From Agrocybe praecox (taxonomy: Eukaryota > Basidiomycota > Agaricomycetes > Agaricales > Agrocybaceae), in the NCBI GenBank assembly GCA_964017145.1, contig OZ024841.1, positions 1,302,001 through 1,366,000 of the forward strand: a DNA stretch of 64,000 nucleotides, written 5' to 3'. This document shows, piece after piece, positions 10,198-22,500 of this stretch. Position numbers and translations under genes: made by a program. Within the stretch, counting starts at the first letter, position 1. Every line of letters starts with the position of its first letter. The notes under the pieces are model-generated. The model was not told the DNA's origin, made no database searches, and saw only the letters and a list, made by a program, of their open reading frames with translations.

Positions 10198-11526
10198 CTA
10201 ACGAATTCTATGAGGGCCTATTCCTAACATCGTGTACAGGGTGCGTCTAACATAGCTCGAATCTTTGTCCACACGAGGAACGCATATTTTCGTATCAGTC
10301 GCCAGGGCCATCCCCTCTGAACACTTATTAGCATCGAAAGTGTCAAGGATCACCTTTGACCAAGCTCCATAATGCAATGCACTTCGTGATAGACTTGCTT
10401 GTTCGACGTGGATGAAGGATCCCGTCGCCATCCTACTGGTCGCTGCCTTGCTGCAAACATGCGGTATATCGATTCCATTCAAGTGACGACCAATAACGTT
10501 TTTAGTGGCTGTCAACAGGCAGTGACTGTCTGAAGGGAGTGATATCGTCCAGGATGGGAAATGTCGTCGTAGATTTGTTTGGAGGCGCTTGACTGGGCGA
10601 TCGCTCTCATCGGTGTACCATGCTTTCGAAGAGGATGAATTCCCTGCAGATTCATATTCACATAAGTAAGAATGATGTCATATTCAAAATTCCTGCAACT
10701 ACTTGCCAAGCCCTGATGAAAGGAATATGTGGTCAGACGGGCATGTTGTATCGCTTTTGCCATGAAATTGTAAAAAAGCACAAGAAGACGACGGACAACC
10801 CGAATTTTTGTTTTCCCATTCGAATATTCTTACACTGGCGTCGAAAAACGGTTCTTCCTACAGTTGCCTTTAAGCGGTCGTTCAACTGAATTAATGTCCA
10901 AAAGACCTTACATTGTTATGAGAAGGGTCTGTTTTGTAATAACCCTGAGACACATTTGTAGACTGAATACAGGAAGAAGGGCTGAGCAAGGCGTTACGAA
11001 TTCTTCCTGGCACCAGAAGAGTTGCTGATCCAGTCGATTGAAATACGGAAGCAGCTTGCCCAACCATATTTCCGTCGAACTGAGGGTGAGGTGCTGAAAT
11101 GTGAATACTTCTAGAAATATCGCGCCGACTTGCAGGTACAACCATGAAACCCCATCCTTTAAGGTAGGTACCGCATCGGGATGCCGTTTCGTATAACACA
11201 CAAAAATCTTTGAATGGCGCGACGTTATATAGACCTTGAAGTGAAAGTGGAACAGAGGCGAAGGTGCAATTTCCATCTATCAAAAGAAGGGTGTCAATGG
11301 AAGTTTTCCAATCTTGTCGTTGTGTCCCGATGGGCTGAGCGATAGCATATGTCGATTCGTTATAATAACCGAGAGGGACCGTGAACGTATCGAGACATGC
11401 GGCTAGTGATTGGATGTTTGGCGAGGTATTAAAACAATCGGTCGGTGTTGCCACCATACCACTTTCTTGACCAAGGATCGCACTGAAAAACCATGCGTAC
11501 AAAAAATTTATCCACATCTGCAGCAT
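10198..11526 (-). CDS. secreted protein of a conserved uncharacterised fungal family
   Basis: Three exons (11526-10912, 10857-10707, 10643-10198) keep frame exactly and give 403 aa. The N-terminus MLQMWINFLYAWFFSAILG is a signal peptide, followed by QESG, so the mature protein is probably secreted. It has many Cys residues and N-glycosylation sequons (NES, NCT, NVS). The second intron uses a GC donor (GCAAGT) with a CAG acceptor; a GT donor would break the frame. Conserved-looking blocks are YYKTDPSHNN-EEPFFDAS, SGCPSSSCAFLQFHGKS and CPSDHIFLSSGLGNSSS. I recall this block order from uncharacterised basidiomycete extracellular proteins but know no function. It neighbours a MITE and the ABCC gene pair, with no obvious operational link. 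Confidence 0.75.
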
Positions 11527-11800
11527 TTCTGAAAGAACAAAGAGTGGGGAGGTCAGACGTTTGCGCGATGGTATTACTGTTGTCGATGTGTTGTAATCAC
11601 CTCCGTAACTTCTTCGCATATACAAACCTCACTCCTGTATTCGCGACGTAGTCCCTCACTAAAGAAAGATGCTGATGATGTTGAACTTTCGTGATGTTGG
11701 TGCAAGAACGAGCGGCGAGACAAACGAAAGTTGGAAACAGCTTGAAGTGGGCATGCGAGATAATTCCCACGATTCGCGTCGCGTCAAGTTAATGTATAGT

Positions 11801-11971
11801 CACTGCGTGCACAGCAAAATATAATCAGTGGCTATATTCGAACTATATTAAAATAATATTCGGACTCCGAGTTAAATTGGCTGGGGATGGCGACATTAAA
11901 TAAATATTTAATTCAAAGTCCGAATATGAATTAAATATAATCGTAGTTAATATTTTGCTGTGCACGTAGTG
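11801..11971. mobile_element. MITE with nested inverted repeats
   Basis: About 171 bp. The outer terminal inverted repeats read CACTGCGTGCACAGCAAAAT at the left and its near-perfect complement (ATTTTGCTGTGCACGTAGTG) at the right. Flanking AGT on both sides (11798-11800 and 11972-11974) fits a 3-bp target duplication. Inside sits a second inverted repeat around AATATTCGGACT / AGTCCGAATAT. There is no coding capacity. It lies in the roughly 600-bp gap between the secreted-protein gene and the 3' end of the first ABCC gene. Confidence 0.65.
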
Positions 11972-12120
11972 AGTACCAGGGACTACAACTCAACAAAGTA
12001 CAAAGTACACATAGAATAGTAAACAAATACAGTGGGGATAAGTAAAGTGTCAAAATATAAACGAAATAATTGACTGAAAAATTCTTGCCGACTTCTTGAA
12101 TTCATGTCCGTGCCACTAAA

Positions 12121-15100
12121 TTATTTGGTGGGAAGGGCAAGGGATGGGTCTGCCTTTTCCTTAGCAGCTGTTTGCAGCTCGTTAAAGGATCCACTCTTCA
12201 TACACATATTCCTGAATATCCCATCTTCATTGTTAATCAGATTCCATGGGGTATCGAGTTCTGCGATCTGAACGTTTATACGTGACAGCGATCAGAAAAT
12301 GAAAATTATGCCAAATCATGCAAGGTCACTCACTTCTCCCTTCTCCAGAACAATCAGTCGATCATAATCAATCACTGTGCGGAGACGATGCGCCACTGCG
12401 TGATTAAAAGAACTTCAGCTAGTGTCGAAATGTAAATGAACACTCCAGCATACCAGTTATAAGGAGAGAGTCAGTGAACTCTTCGCGTATAGTGGCTTGA
12501 ATTTTAGCATCTGTTTCAAAGTCGATGCTGCTTGTGGCTTCGTCTAGCACAATAATAGAGCTTCTTCGAAGAAGTGCACGAGCCATAGCAATCAACTGTC
12601 TTTGTCCTTGCGAAAAGTTTGCACCTCCTGGAGAAACCTGTGTGTCCAAGGAAATCGAAGTTTTTGAATCGACATCGGTTGGAGCAATAGATTCCGACTC
12701 TTGCGTCGTATCTTGTTCACGGTCCATCGCATCAAGGGAGGAAGAGCCTATGTCGATGTTTTCGGTGATGATATGCACGCGCTTGAGCACATCCAAGCAG
12801 TCTTTATCCTCGTGTTCGTCTAAAGGAATGTTAATATCTATGAATACGACGACAATAATAAAGGCCTACTGAATGGATCCAAGTTGTCTCGTATGGTGCC
12901 CGAGAATAGGGTAGCATCCTGATGCTGTCTTAGCACTGAAATGTTATTGCTGTTCGGAAATGAAGCTTACTTGCGGTATGAATGTCTTGGGGAATTTAAT
13001 GAGCGACATGACATTTGGTAAGCTCCGTAATTTGACTCACTATTCTGGATCGTAAATCGTGAATACCAATGGTCGAAATATCGATTCCATCTATAGTGAT
13101 GTGTCCAGCAGTGGGATCGACCTAAAAAAATGAGGACACTGTTATATGAGGAAGTGGCAAGGTATTAAAAAGAAATTACAAATCGCAGGATGCTCATAGC
13201 GAGGGTAGATTTACCGCTGCCTGTAACACATTAAGTCGGGTGTATGTCGATAGTATGACGAAGGAACCAACCTGTACGACCTAGAAGACCTATTCGCTCC
13301 CCTGCCTTCAGTGAAAATGAAACATTCTGCAGCACAGCCGGCAGGTCCGGCGCATACTTGACCTCCAGGTTTTCGACCTTTAATAATTCTTGAGAAGGAG
13401 ATTGTGAAGGCCAATACGCTGGTGGCCGGTTTGACTCAATTACAGCGGGGGGCTCTTGAGGAAGGTCAAGACTAGAAAATTCGCGCATACTAACAGTTAA
13501 TTTCAGTATCCACATGAGACAAGGATGGACTAACTATTCGACTATGCGTTCCACGGAGCTGAACAGGGGGCGTATTAAATTTACATAGCAGAGATATTGA
13601 AGAGAAATACGTACTTGAGGTCCAATTCAAGAGCTAATGAACGACGACAAACGATTAGCAAAATTCTCACAAAAATAATAGGAAGAGACAAACTTGTCCA
13701 AAATCGGCATGCCCAATATACTAAGGAAGTAAAAATATGAGAACACCAACATCAGAAAAAAAGTATTCGACGGGATAAAGTACATAAACTTTACCTGAGG
13801 TGGTGAAGGCCATCGAACTTGAAATACATAACCCGGCCAGACCAGCGCCGTCGGTCAATGCAGTGATTGAGAATACTGTAGTGATAAGTACCGTTACCGC
13901 ACCGAGGCAATCGAAGTTCAACAAAAGCCAGCGGTTCGTCATCCAAAAACTGTAATACATCTTAGGTTCATATCCATCAGCAACTACGGCAACTTACAAG
14001 GAAAATGAGTATTTACCTTGATGGTCGTATCTAATTTGGTATGCAAGTTGTCAAGGAACCTCTGTTCTGCGGAAAAGGCTCTGACAGTGACGATGCCTTC
14101 TAGTAGCTCTCCAAAATGTGAGAAAATTGGTGACTTGGTATTGGATTCCATTCTGCGTAAATCACGTCCGGTATTGAGATACCCAAGGGCTAACTTTCGA
14201 TATATAAGCCCGAGGAGAGTGGCAGGCCCAAGGAAGTACGGGAACACAATGCTGAAAAGAGATAATCACTAATGTGTATCCCATTGAATTATCAGTGAAA
14301 ATGGGGAACTAACCTGACGGTAATCAAAGACGCAAAGAAGCCCGCTAGCGATGAGTTGACCGATTGAAGAGATCCAGCAAGGGATGAGTCGATGGCTTCG
14401 ACATCTTTACCAAAACGATTGAGCAGGCGACCTTGAGAATTGGTTAGATCCCGAGTTTCAAACACGAGCAGGTCGAGAGTACCTTGTGGAGTTGTATCAT
14501 GGAATCGAAATGTAGCTCGCATTACAGTATTGACTAGCCGGCTGAGCGATAAAAAATTAACATCATTAGCTCGTAGTATAGTAAATGCCTTGAGAAAGTT
14601 CATACCTAAAAAGAACACGAGAGGCACGAAGGGCTCCAGTGTATTGAGCAATCACAGAAAGCACACTGAAAAGGGCGGTCCCGAGTCCAATAGACGCATA
14701 GATTCCAAGATAGAAAAACGGATGTTGCGAAGGATTGGGTAAATTAACGGTTGCAGATATAGACGTATTCACGTTGACATAAAAATGGCGTTGGTCATAT
14801 TGCGCAGTATTAATAAACGGCGTGTCTTCATAGAGGTTTGTTGCATCGGAACCATGCAACCTATACGCCTCACCCCAACTCTGTTGGAAGAAATTGAATG
14901 ACATGAGCAAAATGTTATGATACGTCTCAATATAATGAGAGACCTTGATCCATAGTTTCTCTGTAACTCCCAAAAGTTGCATAATAACCGCAATAAACAA
15001 TAAAATAGCCCACGTCCAGTATGATCTGGGCGAAATATTGGATGTCAAATGCGTGGTATAAGCTATTTTGTATACGCACGATGCTTGCAGGTAGGTCTTA

Positions 15101-18100
15101 TAGATCGACCATTTTACTCCTCCTGTTGCCCTGAATTCATCCTTGACCAGTTTCCTTGGCTTCTTTGCAATTTTTGAGCTGTCTTCTGAAGTTTCAACAG
15201 GATCCACGATTTGTGCTTCCGTAATTTCTTCGGTCTCTACGCGAGCATTCATCTCATCCAGAACTACCTTCTCGAGAATCCCTTGATCACGGAGGTCTTT
15301 CACAGTTCCTTGACTGTCTATCCGACCATCCAACATTCGAATCAGATAATGCGCCCCAGGAAGAACTAGATTGACGTGATGTGTGACCAGAACCTGGGGA
15401 ATAGCATCAAAGCAATTCAAAACGAGCAGCGAGATAGACATACCACAGTCCGCTTTTCCAGCAAAGGCCCGCAAAGTAGTCGATCGAATAAGAATCTGGC
15501 AGTATGACTGTCGACTGCGCTCAAGGGGTCATCAAGGAGAACATATTTCGTTCTTGCATAGACAGCACGGGCAAGTGCCACCCTTGCTTTTTGTCCTCCT
15601 GACAGATTTACACCTCTAATACGACGTCAGTGTTACTGAAGGGCGCCCAAAACAACCTTACACACCTCGCGCCAATCTCTGTCTGGTCACCATCTTCCAG
15701 CATGTCCAAATCGGGTCTAAGAGCACAACATTCCAATACCATGTTATATCGCTCCTCATCGTAAGGGTAACCAAAAAGTATGTTATCTTTGATTGATTGG
15801 TGCCGCAGCCATGGGGTCTGAGCAGCATACGATATGCAATACATCAACCCGTTTTCGTCTACTCGAGATGGATTCTTGGACATGATAATTTTTCCAGACA
15901 ACAGAGTTAATTCACCAAGGACAGCCAACTAGAAACGAGTCAGAATTAGTTGAAATTAAGAAGTAAGCTTTATATACACGCACTAGTAAAGCAGTTTTCC
16001 CGGACGCAGTTGGTCCTGTGACGACCGTGAGCGCCCCTTCAGTAAAAGAAACAGAGATGTCGCGAAGTTGGAAGAAATGGTCTCTGCCGTCTTCGTTGCT
16101 TCTTTCAGAAATAGAATCTTGTACGATTGTGTCAGAATCTTCTGCATTCTGGCTCAATATGGTAGGAGTTAAAGAAGAGGAGTCGCCGTTGCTGCTCCCC
16201 AAATCCTCTGTTACCGCGTTCCACTTGAAGGTCGCGTTCTCTAAGCCAAGACCTTCTTCACCCGAGTTATATAAAGTTGGCTCGGAGAAATCTTTTTTGA
16301 GAGATGATATTTGATCTGTCACTTCTTCTTCATTGAGGTAAACTTCGATTCGCTTGAGGGCAACACCGGTCTATAAACAGGATTTAAAAATGCCCAATTT
16401 ACCAAGATATATCCTATACCTGTAATATTTGCACCAACCATGTTGGGAGTACATTGAGAGGTGCTCTGAGCCACCAGTAATCAGAGAATTTGGTCACCTG
16501 GGGTTAAATAAACCTACCTGACCATGTTAAACAACGCAATTGCCTGGGAAAAGGTTGAGAAAATATAGGAAATAAAAAGAAGAAACCATAACCTACAGTA
16601 AAAGCGGTCCCAATACTCAACTCATTTCCTTGCAGGACATAGGTGGTAAACGATATAATAGAAACCAAAATGGGAGCGCATGTCCATAAGAAATGCAGCA
16701 TGACAGAGTTGGTTCGAGCTGCGAATCGTCAGAATGTGGATTCTAAAACTGGGAGATCGTCACCGCTTTGTTCACCTTTGACCATCCATTTTATCTCCAT
16801 TTCGCGGGCGTCCAGTGCTTTGGCGATCCAGCGTTCTTCCCAAGCAAAGAATTTGATAAATTTCACCTGAACAATTGTCGGATTAGTGCTACAGACATTG
16901 ACTGATATAGATTGTATACCGCTCTGAGGAGTTCGTTGATAACTGACATCCGCTTGTCACGAACAGTCAGAACCCCTTTCTGGATTCTAACGCTCCGGCG
17001 GGTGAGATAACTATTTAAAGGCCAGCCAACAAGCAGCACCAGGAAGCCGGAAAATGCACTCCATCCCAGTAATCTATATATGTTATGTCAGCTTTTCTCT
17101 GACGTTGTGAGTTCACTGGCTTGATACTAACTGGTATAGAAATGTGCTGGCGATCAGTATTTCAAACGGGGCTATGGTGCATAGTCACTTGATAAGGCCC
17201 ACAAATGACAAAAGAATATACCTGAATAAACCGCAAACAGAGCTGTGGCCGTCCTTGCGATCTATAGATGCATTCAGAATTGACAATTTTGCGACAGTAC
17301 TGTACGCAAAGACCTACTCGATTTGTATCTCCCCCCATGAGATTGACAATCTTGCCTATATCCGCTCCTGCTTTAGGTTCGTCTTCCTTTGCTTTATGTT
17401 TCTTGCCTTTACCTATTTCGCTTGAGTATTTCCTGGTATGATCTACGTAACGGGACGCACTCTTTGATTCCTTCATTTGCATTCCAGCTTTGTTGGCGAC
17501 GCGCGATTCTTTAGATTGGTCCACAATCCCAGAGAAGTCCTTTCTCTTCAAAGCCTTGTCGTAAATAGCTGCCATCAGTTCGCTACGCAATCTACACGAC
17601 ATCCGTCGGGCAAACCACAGATGCTGGACGTCACATTGAGCTTTGAGTAACGAGCACACAAAGGCAAGGAAGGCATATATGTATGCTTTACTTTGACTCT
17701 CTGGTGTAGGGTCTTTCCGGTCGATGAGGTCCAGGATTCGCCTATAAAAACGTTCAAATAAAAAAAATTGAATAAGAAGGAACACCCTTACTTAAGGAAG
17801 AAAGGTCCAGCATAATTGAATACCACACTGGCATATGTAAGTATAAAATCCCCGCTATCAAACAAATATTACAATCTGGTGTGAGGAAACCCTGACTGTG
17901 TGCACAAACATGAAATCCATAGAATTAGCGGCCCAGAGCTGGCGGAGAAGGGTAGGACGGCTTTATGATAGGTTAGTGAGGAACCGAGGGACATACATTC
18001 CACCGCTGACATACCGGATAGTGCTAAACTTGGCGAACACTGGTCTTGATCGCATAGTTGGACTTAGCTCCCAAACATCTTTCTCGTTCAGTGTCTCCCT

Positions 18101-18937
18101 CGAGCCCTATAAGTGGTTTGAAAAAAATCCTGAACTGAGCTACATATAACCACTCACCCGTCGGATAAGGGGATAAACCCAGCTGAATGTAATCCACTTC
18201 CATAGGCTGGTATAGTCTTCTGGGGAGCTATTGGGACTCTGAAAGAGATATCAGATGAAGAACGAGAAACATTGGTAAAGCGAACTCACAATTTGATTGC
18301 GTGGGATAGCAAGGGGCATATTTACAACAGCGACCAAGAGCACAAGGATGACCATTAAATTTCCTGTTAGACCCAAAATCACGGTGCCAGAAGGCAATGG
18401 CGCCTGAAGAACAACATAGTCGTACAGTACACCACTACATTGAAGTATTGATCCCACTGCGAACATCGTATAAATTGACAGGCTGTCCACGGGAACAGAA
18501 GCCGTCGGTCGGATGATTGGGCGTACACCGGTATATAACCAAGATACTGCCTTGCAGAAGGAAGTTACTACCATCCACATTTCGCCCTGGTTGCTATATA
18601 TGCAGAAACATCCATAGGTAGTCCAACTAAAACATTCCATAATTCCGGTAAACGCGAAGAAAATGGTACGTCCCATAGGTCGGGCATCTTGAGAATTGGA
18701 TGTATCATGAATGTTTTCGTCGCTCAGTAGCATTGCCTCTGCTTCATCGAGAGTCAGGTATGTCCTGAACGGTGCGACGACATTTTCAAAGATATGTCGA
18801 AGCGCTGGGGGCCACGGAAGAGTAATCGACCATACAGAAAGGGAAAGGGCGACTATCGTAGGGAGCAATGCACTCCATGTCGCTCGCACACATTCCACGC
18901 GAAAATCCAGGGGCCCGTAGTCTTTGCATAAGCTCAT
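12121..18937 (-). CDS. ABCC-type (MRP/Ycf1/Ybt1-like) ABC transporter, copy 1
   Basis: Full-length, intron-rich ATP-driven membrane exporter of the ABCC family. Such proteins move glutathione conjugates, bile acids or drugs across vacuolar or plasma membranes; the substrate here is unknown. Order: an N-terminal membrane domain (TMD0) from [12 protein letters not shown] (18937 to about 18251); the first six-helix domain (about 17785-16400, with FAVYSAPFEI across an intron); NBD1 with Walker [12 protein letters not shown] near 16010, Q-loop [19 protein letters not shown], signature [15 protein letters not shown] and Walker [11 protein letters not shown] near 15600-15520; the second membrane domain (about 15100-13700); NBD2 with Walker A GRTG-SGKST split by an intron near 13220, signature FSQGQRQ and Walker [13 protein letters not shown]; stop at 12121. 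NBD1 has Asp where NBD2 has the catalytic Glu, the usual ABCC asymmetry. A charged Lys/Glu-rich insert lies in the first membrane domain (about 17400-17550). It is a tandem paralogue of the gene at 19565. Confidence 0.9.
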
Positions 18938-19564
18938 TGCTCAAGCGAGTAGATGATAAAGGTTGGTAAGATGCAACGCGGGCCCTTCTGATACGTTTCC
19001 CACAGCCTCTTAGCGATCTCATATCAACGAGCGATTGTCTGTTATCTGCGTAATAAACCTTGTCCTTTAGATGAAAAGTCGTTATTGGCACCCATACCGC
19101 GATACTTTCACATTTCTCGACTGGAGTATCAGCATTGTAAGGAGCATAGTAAGAAAAAAAAAGTGAAAAAAGACGTCTTTGTCTTTGTCATTGCGCCGCC
19201 ATTAGTAGAGTCGTCGATGCCAGTGCTGTGCTCGTTGCGGCCGACGTTGGCCGACATGGTCCAAATAAGTACAAATCAATAGGTGCTCACGCGCCACGGT
19301 ACCACCACGGTGCACACTGCAGTGACGATTGCTCGAACGAGTGACCATGAGCATTGAGCGCTGGATTTGTTCAGAATGCAAAGTTTTTTTTTTATCACTA
19401 GTCACTAAGGTTCCACTTCGTGTCTATAGTGTATTGCCATTATTCAGCACTACATACTTCAAAATCGGGTAGTTGAGACTCGCATACGTAATCAATTAGT
19501 ACTACAGTACATTTGACGATAGTAGATATGAGCACATCAGCGTACATCATTTCCAGAATCATAG
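18938..19564. other. intergenic between tandem ABCC genes
   Basis: It holds the 3' end region of the upstream ABCC copy (right) and the promoter side of the downstream copy (left), since both are on the minus strand. A run of A/T near 19148-19160 and 19384-19393 is visible. No gene is supported. Confidence 0.4.
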
Positions 19565-22500
19565 TCAAATTTGAGCTTTTGCTTTGGCTGCAGTTTCTAA
19601 TTCAGTGAAAGATCCACTCTTCAAGCACATATTCCTAAAGATGCCATTGTCTTTGTTTATCAAGTTCCAGGGGGTATCGAATTCCACGATCTAATTTTGG
19701 AAAGGAATCAGTGGTCAAAATATACACGGCAGAAATACGCGCATACCTGTCCTTTATCCAGAACGATTAATCTGTCGTAGTCAATGACTGTGCGAAGACG
19801 ATGGGCAACTGGATTGGAACATCAGCATTATTTTGATTACTGCAAGGGAGGACGGCCAAGACTTACCAGTTAAAAGTAGTGAATCAGTAAATTCTTCCCG
19901 TATAGTAGCTTGGATTTTAGCATCGGTAGCAAAATCAATACTGCTGGTAGCTTCATCCAACACAATAATGGAACTTCGGCGAAGTAGGGCTCGAGCCATA
20001 GCGATTAGTTGCCTTTGACCTTGGGAGAAATTGGTTCCTCCAGCGGAAACTTTCGTATCGAGAGACACAGATGTTTTCGAATCGACTTCCGTAGTAGCAG
20101 TCGACACTGAATCAATCGTAGGCTCTCGGTCAGTAGCAGTGGGGGTTGACGGCCTAGATGGGTTGCGAGATGATGATGCACTCTGCTCCCTGGAGGTTCT
20201 CCCAGAGCTATCCGTAATCATATGCACGCGACGGAGCACGTCGAGACATTCAGAGTCCTCATGTTCGCCTAAGACTATTTCAACACGCAAACACACCAGA
20301 ATATAGGCATGGGCTCACCGAAAGGATCCAGGTTATCGCGCAGAGTTCCTGAGAACAAAGTTGCATCCTAAATTTGATAGGTAAACATATTTCTAATTCG
20401 ATGCAAAAGCACCAACCTGAGGTATGAACGTCTGCGTGGTCCTTAATCAGCCTAATGCGTTTGCACGTCGATGAGGAATTAATTGCTTACAAGTCTTGAG
20501 CGCAGGTCATGAACGCCAATGGTCGAGATGTCAATTCCATCGATAATAATCCGCCCACTAGTGGGATCGACCTAAAATAGTCATTAATTTCCATCCAATG
20601 CGAATTCAAAGAAACATCTCACAAATCGCAGAATACTCATAGCTAAAGTTGACTTTCCACTTCCTGGGATGGATACAGTAAGTTCCGGAAGGCATAGAAT
20701 AAATCGAGATGCTAACCTGTGCGGCCCAAAAGACCAACTCTTTCTCCAGCTTTTAGCGTAAATGAAACATCGTGCAAAACGGCCGGTAGGTCAGGAGCGT
20801 ATTTAATTTCCAGGTTCTCCACTGTGATGAGAGAGTCCTGATTCGAATTGGAAGGCCAATATGCCGGTACACGATTCGATTCGATCACAGCAGGAGGCTC
20901 TTGAGGAAGGTCAAGGCTAGAGACATCTGTTAAGCATTTGTTAAATTTGATATGGGAGAAACTCAACTATTCAACAACACGTTCTACCGAGCTGTTAATA
21001 GAGTCAGATGAAATCCGCGAGCAAGCTGGGTAAAACATACTTCAAGTCCAATTCAAGGCCTGATTTTCAAAAAGTTAGAAATAAGCATCATTATGTTCAT
21101 TTAAAGGCAGCGTACCAGTCCAGAACCGACAAGCCCAATACACTTTAGTCAAGGTAAAAATTAGCATCTAATCAAAGAAAGGGATTTCAAAAAATATACC
21201 AGAAGAAGTGAAAGCCATTGCACTGGTTATGCACAGTCCAGCGAGCCCAGCGCCGTTGCTTAAGGTCGTGATGGAGAAGACAGTGGTCACAAGAACCGAT
21301 AAAGCACCCAGGGCATCAAAGTTAAGTAACAACCAGCGATTCGTCATCCAGAAGCTGTACCACATCTATCGAAAGGTTGAGAATCTGATAAACAGAATAA
21401 GACCAAGCATTTACCTTTGTGGTCGTGTCAATCTTCAGATGTAAATTGTTCAAGAAGCGTCTTTCCGCAGAGAAAGCTCGGACAGTGACGATGCCTTCGA
21501 GTAATTCACCGAAGTCCGAGAAAATTGGAGATCGGGAGTTGGATTCCATTCTGCGCAAGTCTCGTCCGGTATTTAGATAACCAATAGCCAGAGAACGATA
21601 CGCGAGGCCAATGAAAAGCGCAGGAACAAGGAAATACGGGAAGACCACGCTAATAAAAGTCAGTCGAATCGAACATACGCGGTCTATGTAAGCAAGGCAC
21701 ATACCTGACTGTAATTATCGAGGCAAAGAAACCAGCGAGGGATGAGTTTACTGCTTGAAGAGATCCGGCGAGCGAAGAGTCGATGGTTTCAACATCTTTA
21801 CCGAAACGATTAAGCATCCGCCCTATTTATGATGGTTTCAGATCTAAACTTCGAAATGCTACATGAAGAGACTTACCTTGAGGTGTTGTATCGTGGAATC
21901 GGAAAGTAGCACGAACAACGGTAACGAGCAGCTGTCTATTAATCCGTTATATAAAAAGACTACAATGGAATAACAAAAAACGGCTTACTTGAACAAAATG
22001 CGGGATGCACGGAGGGCACCTGTATATTGCGCGATTACCGAAAGAACACTGACAAGGGCGCTAGCTAAACCAATGGATGCGTAGATCCCGAGATAGAAAA
22101 ATGGATGTTGAGATGCATTTGGGAATTCCATTCTGGGGACGGATATTTGATTGAAGGTGTGGTAATGATTATGCTGGAACTGGTGTCCATCCACAGACAG
22201 TTCATGTTCACTCGACGAGAAAGTTTTGAATTCATAATATGCAGGAGCTGTTGTATCCATCTTGTACGCTTCGCCCCACGTCTGATTTTATCATGTCAGC
22301 GATGTACAGGAATCCCATGACAATTTCAAGATATATCCAAACCTTGATCCACAATTTCTCTGTAACACCCAAAGTCTGGACCACAAGTACGATGAAGAAC
22401 AAGAACGCCCATGTCCAGTAAGATCTGCAAGGAAAAATTCGCCTGAATATTTCGCACCGTTTTTAAGAGAGTGAAAACCACATACGAGGCTTTGAGATAA

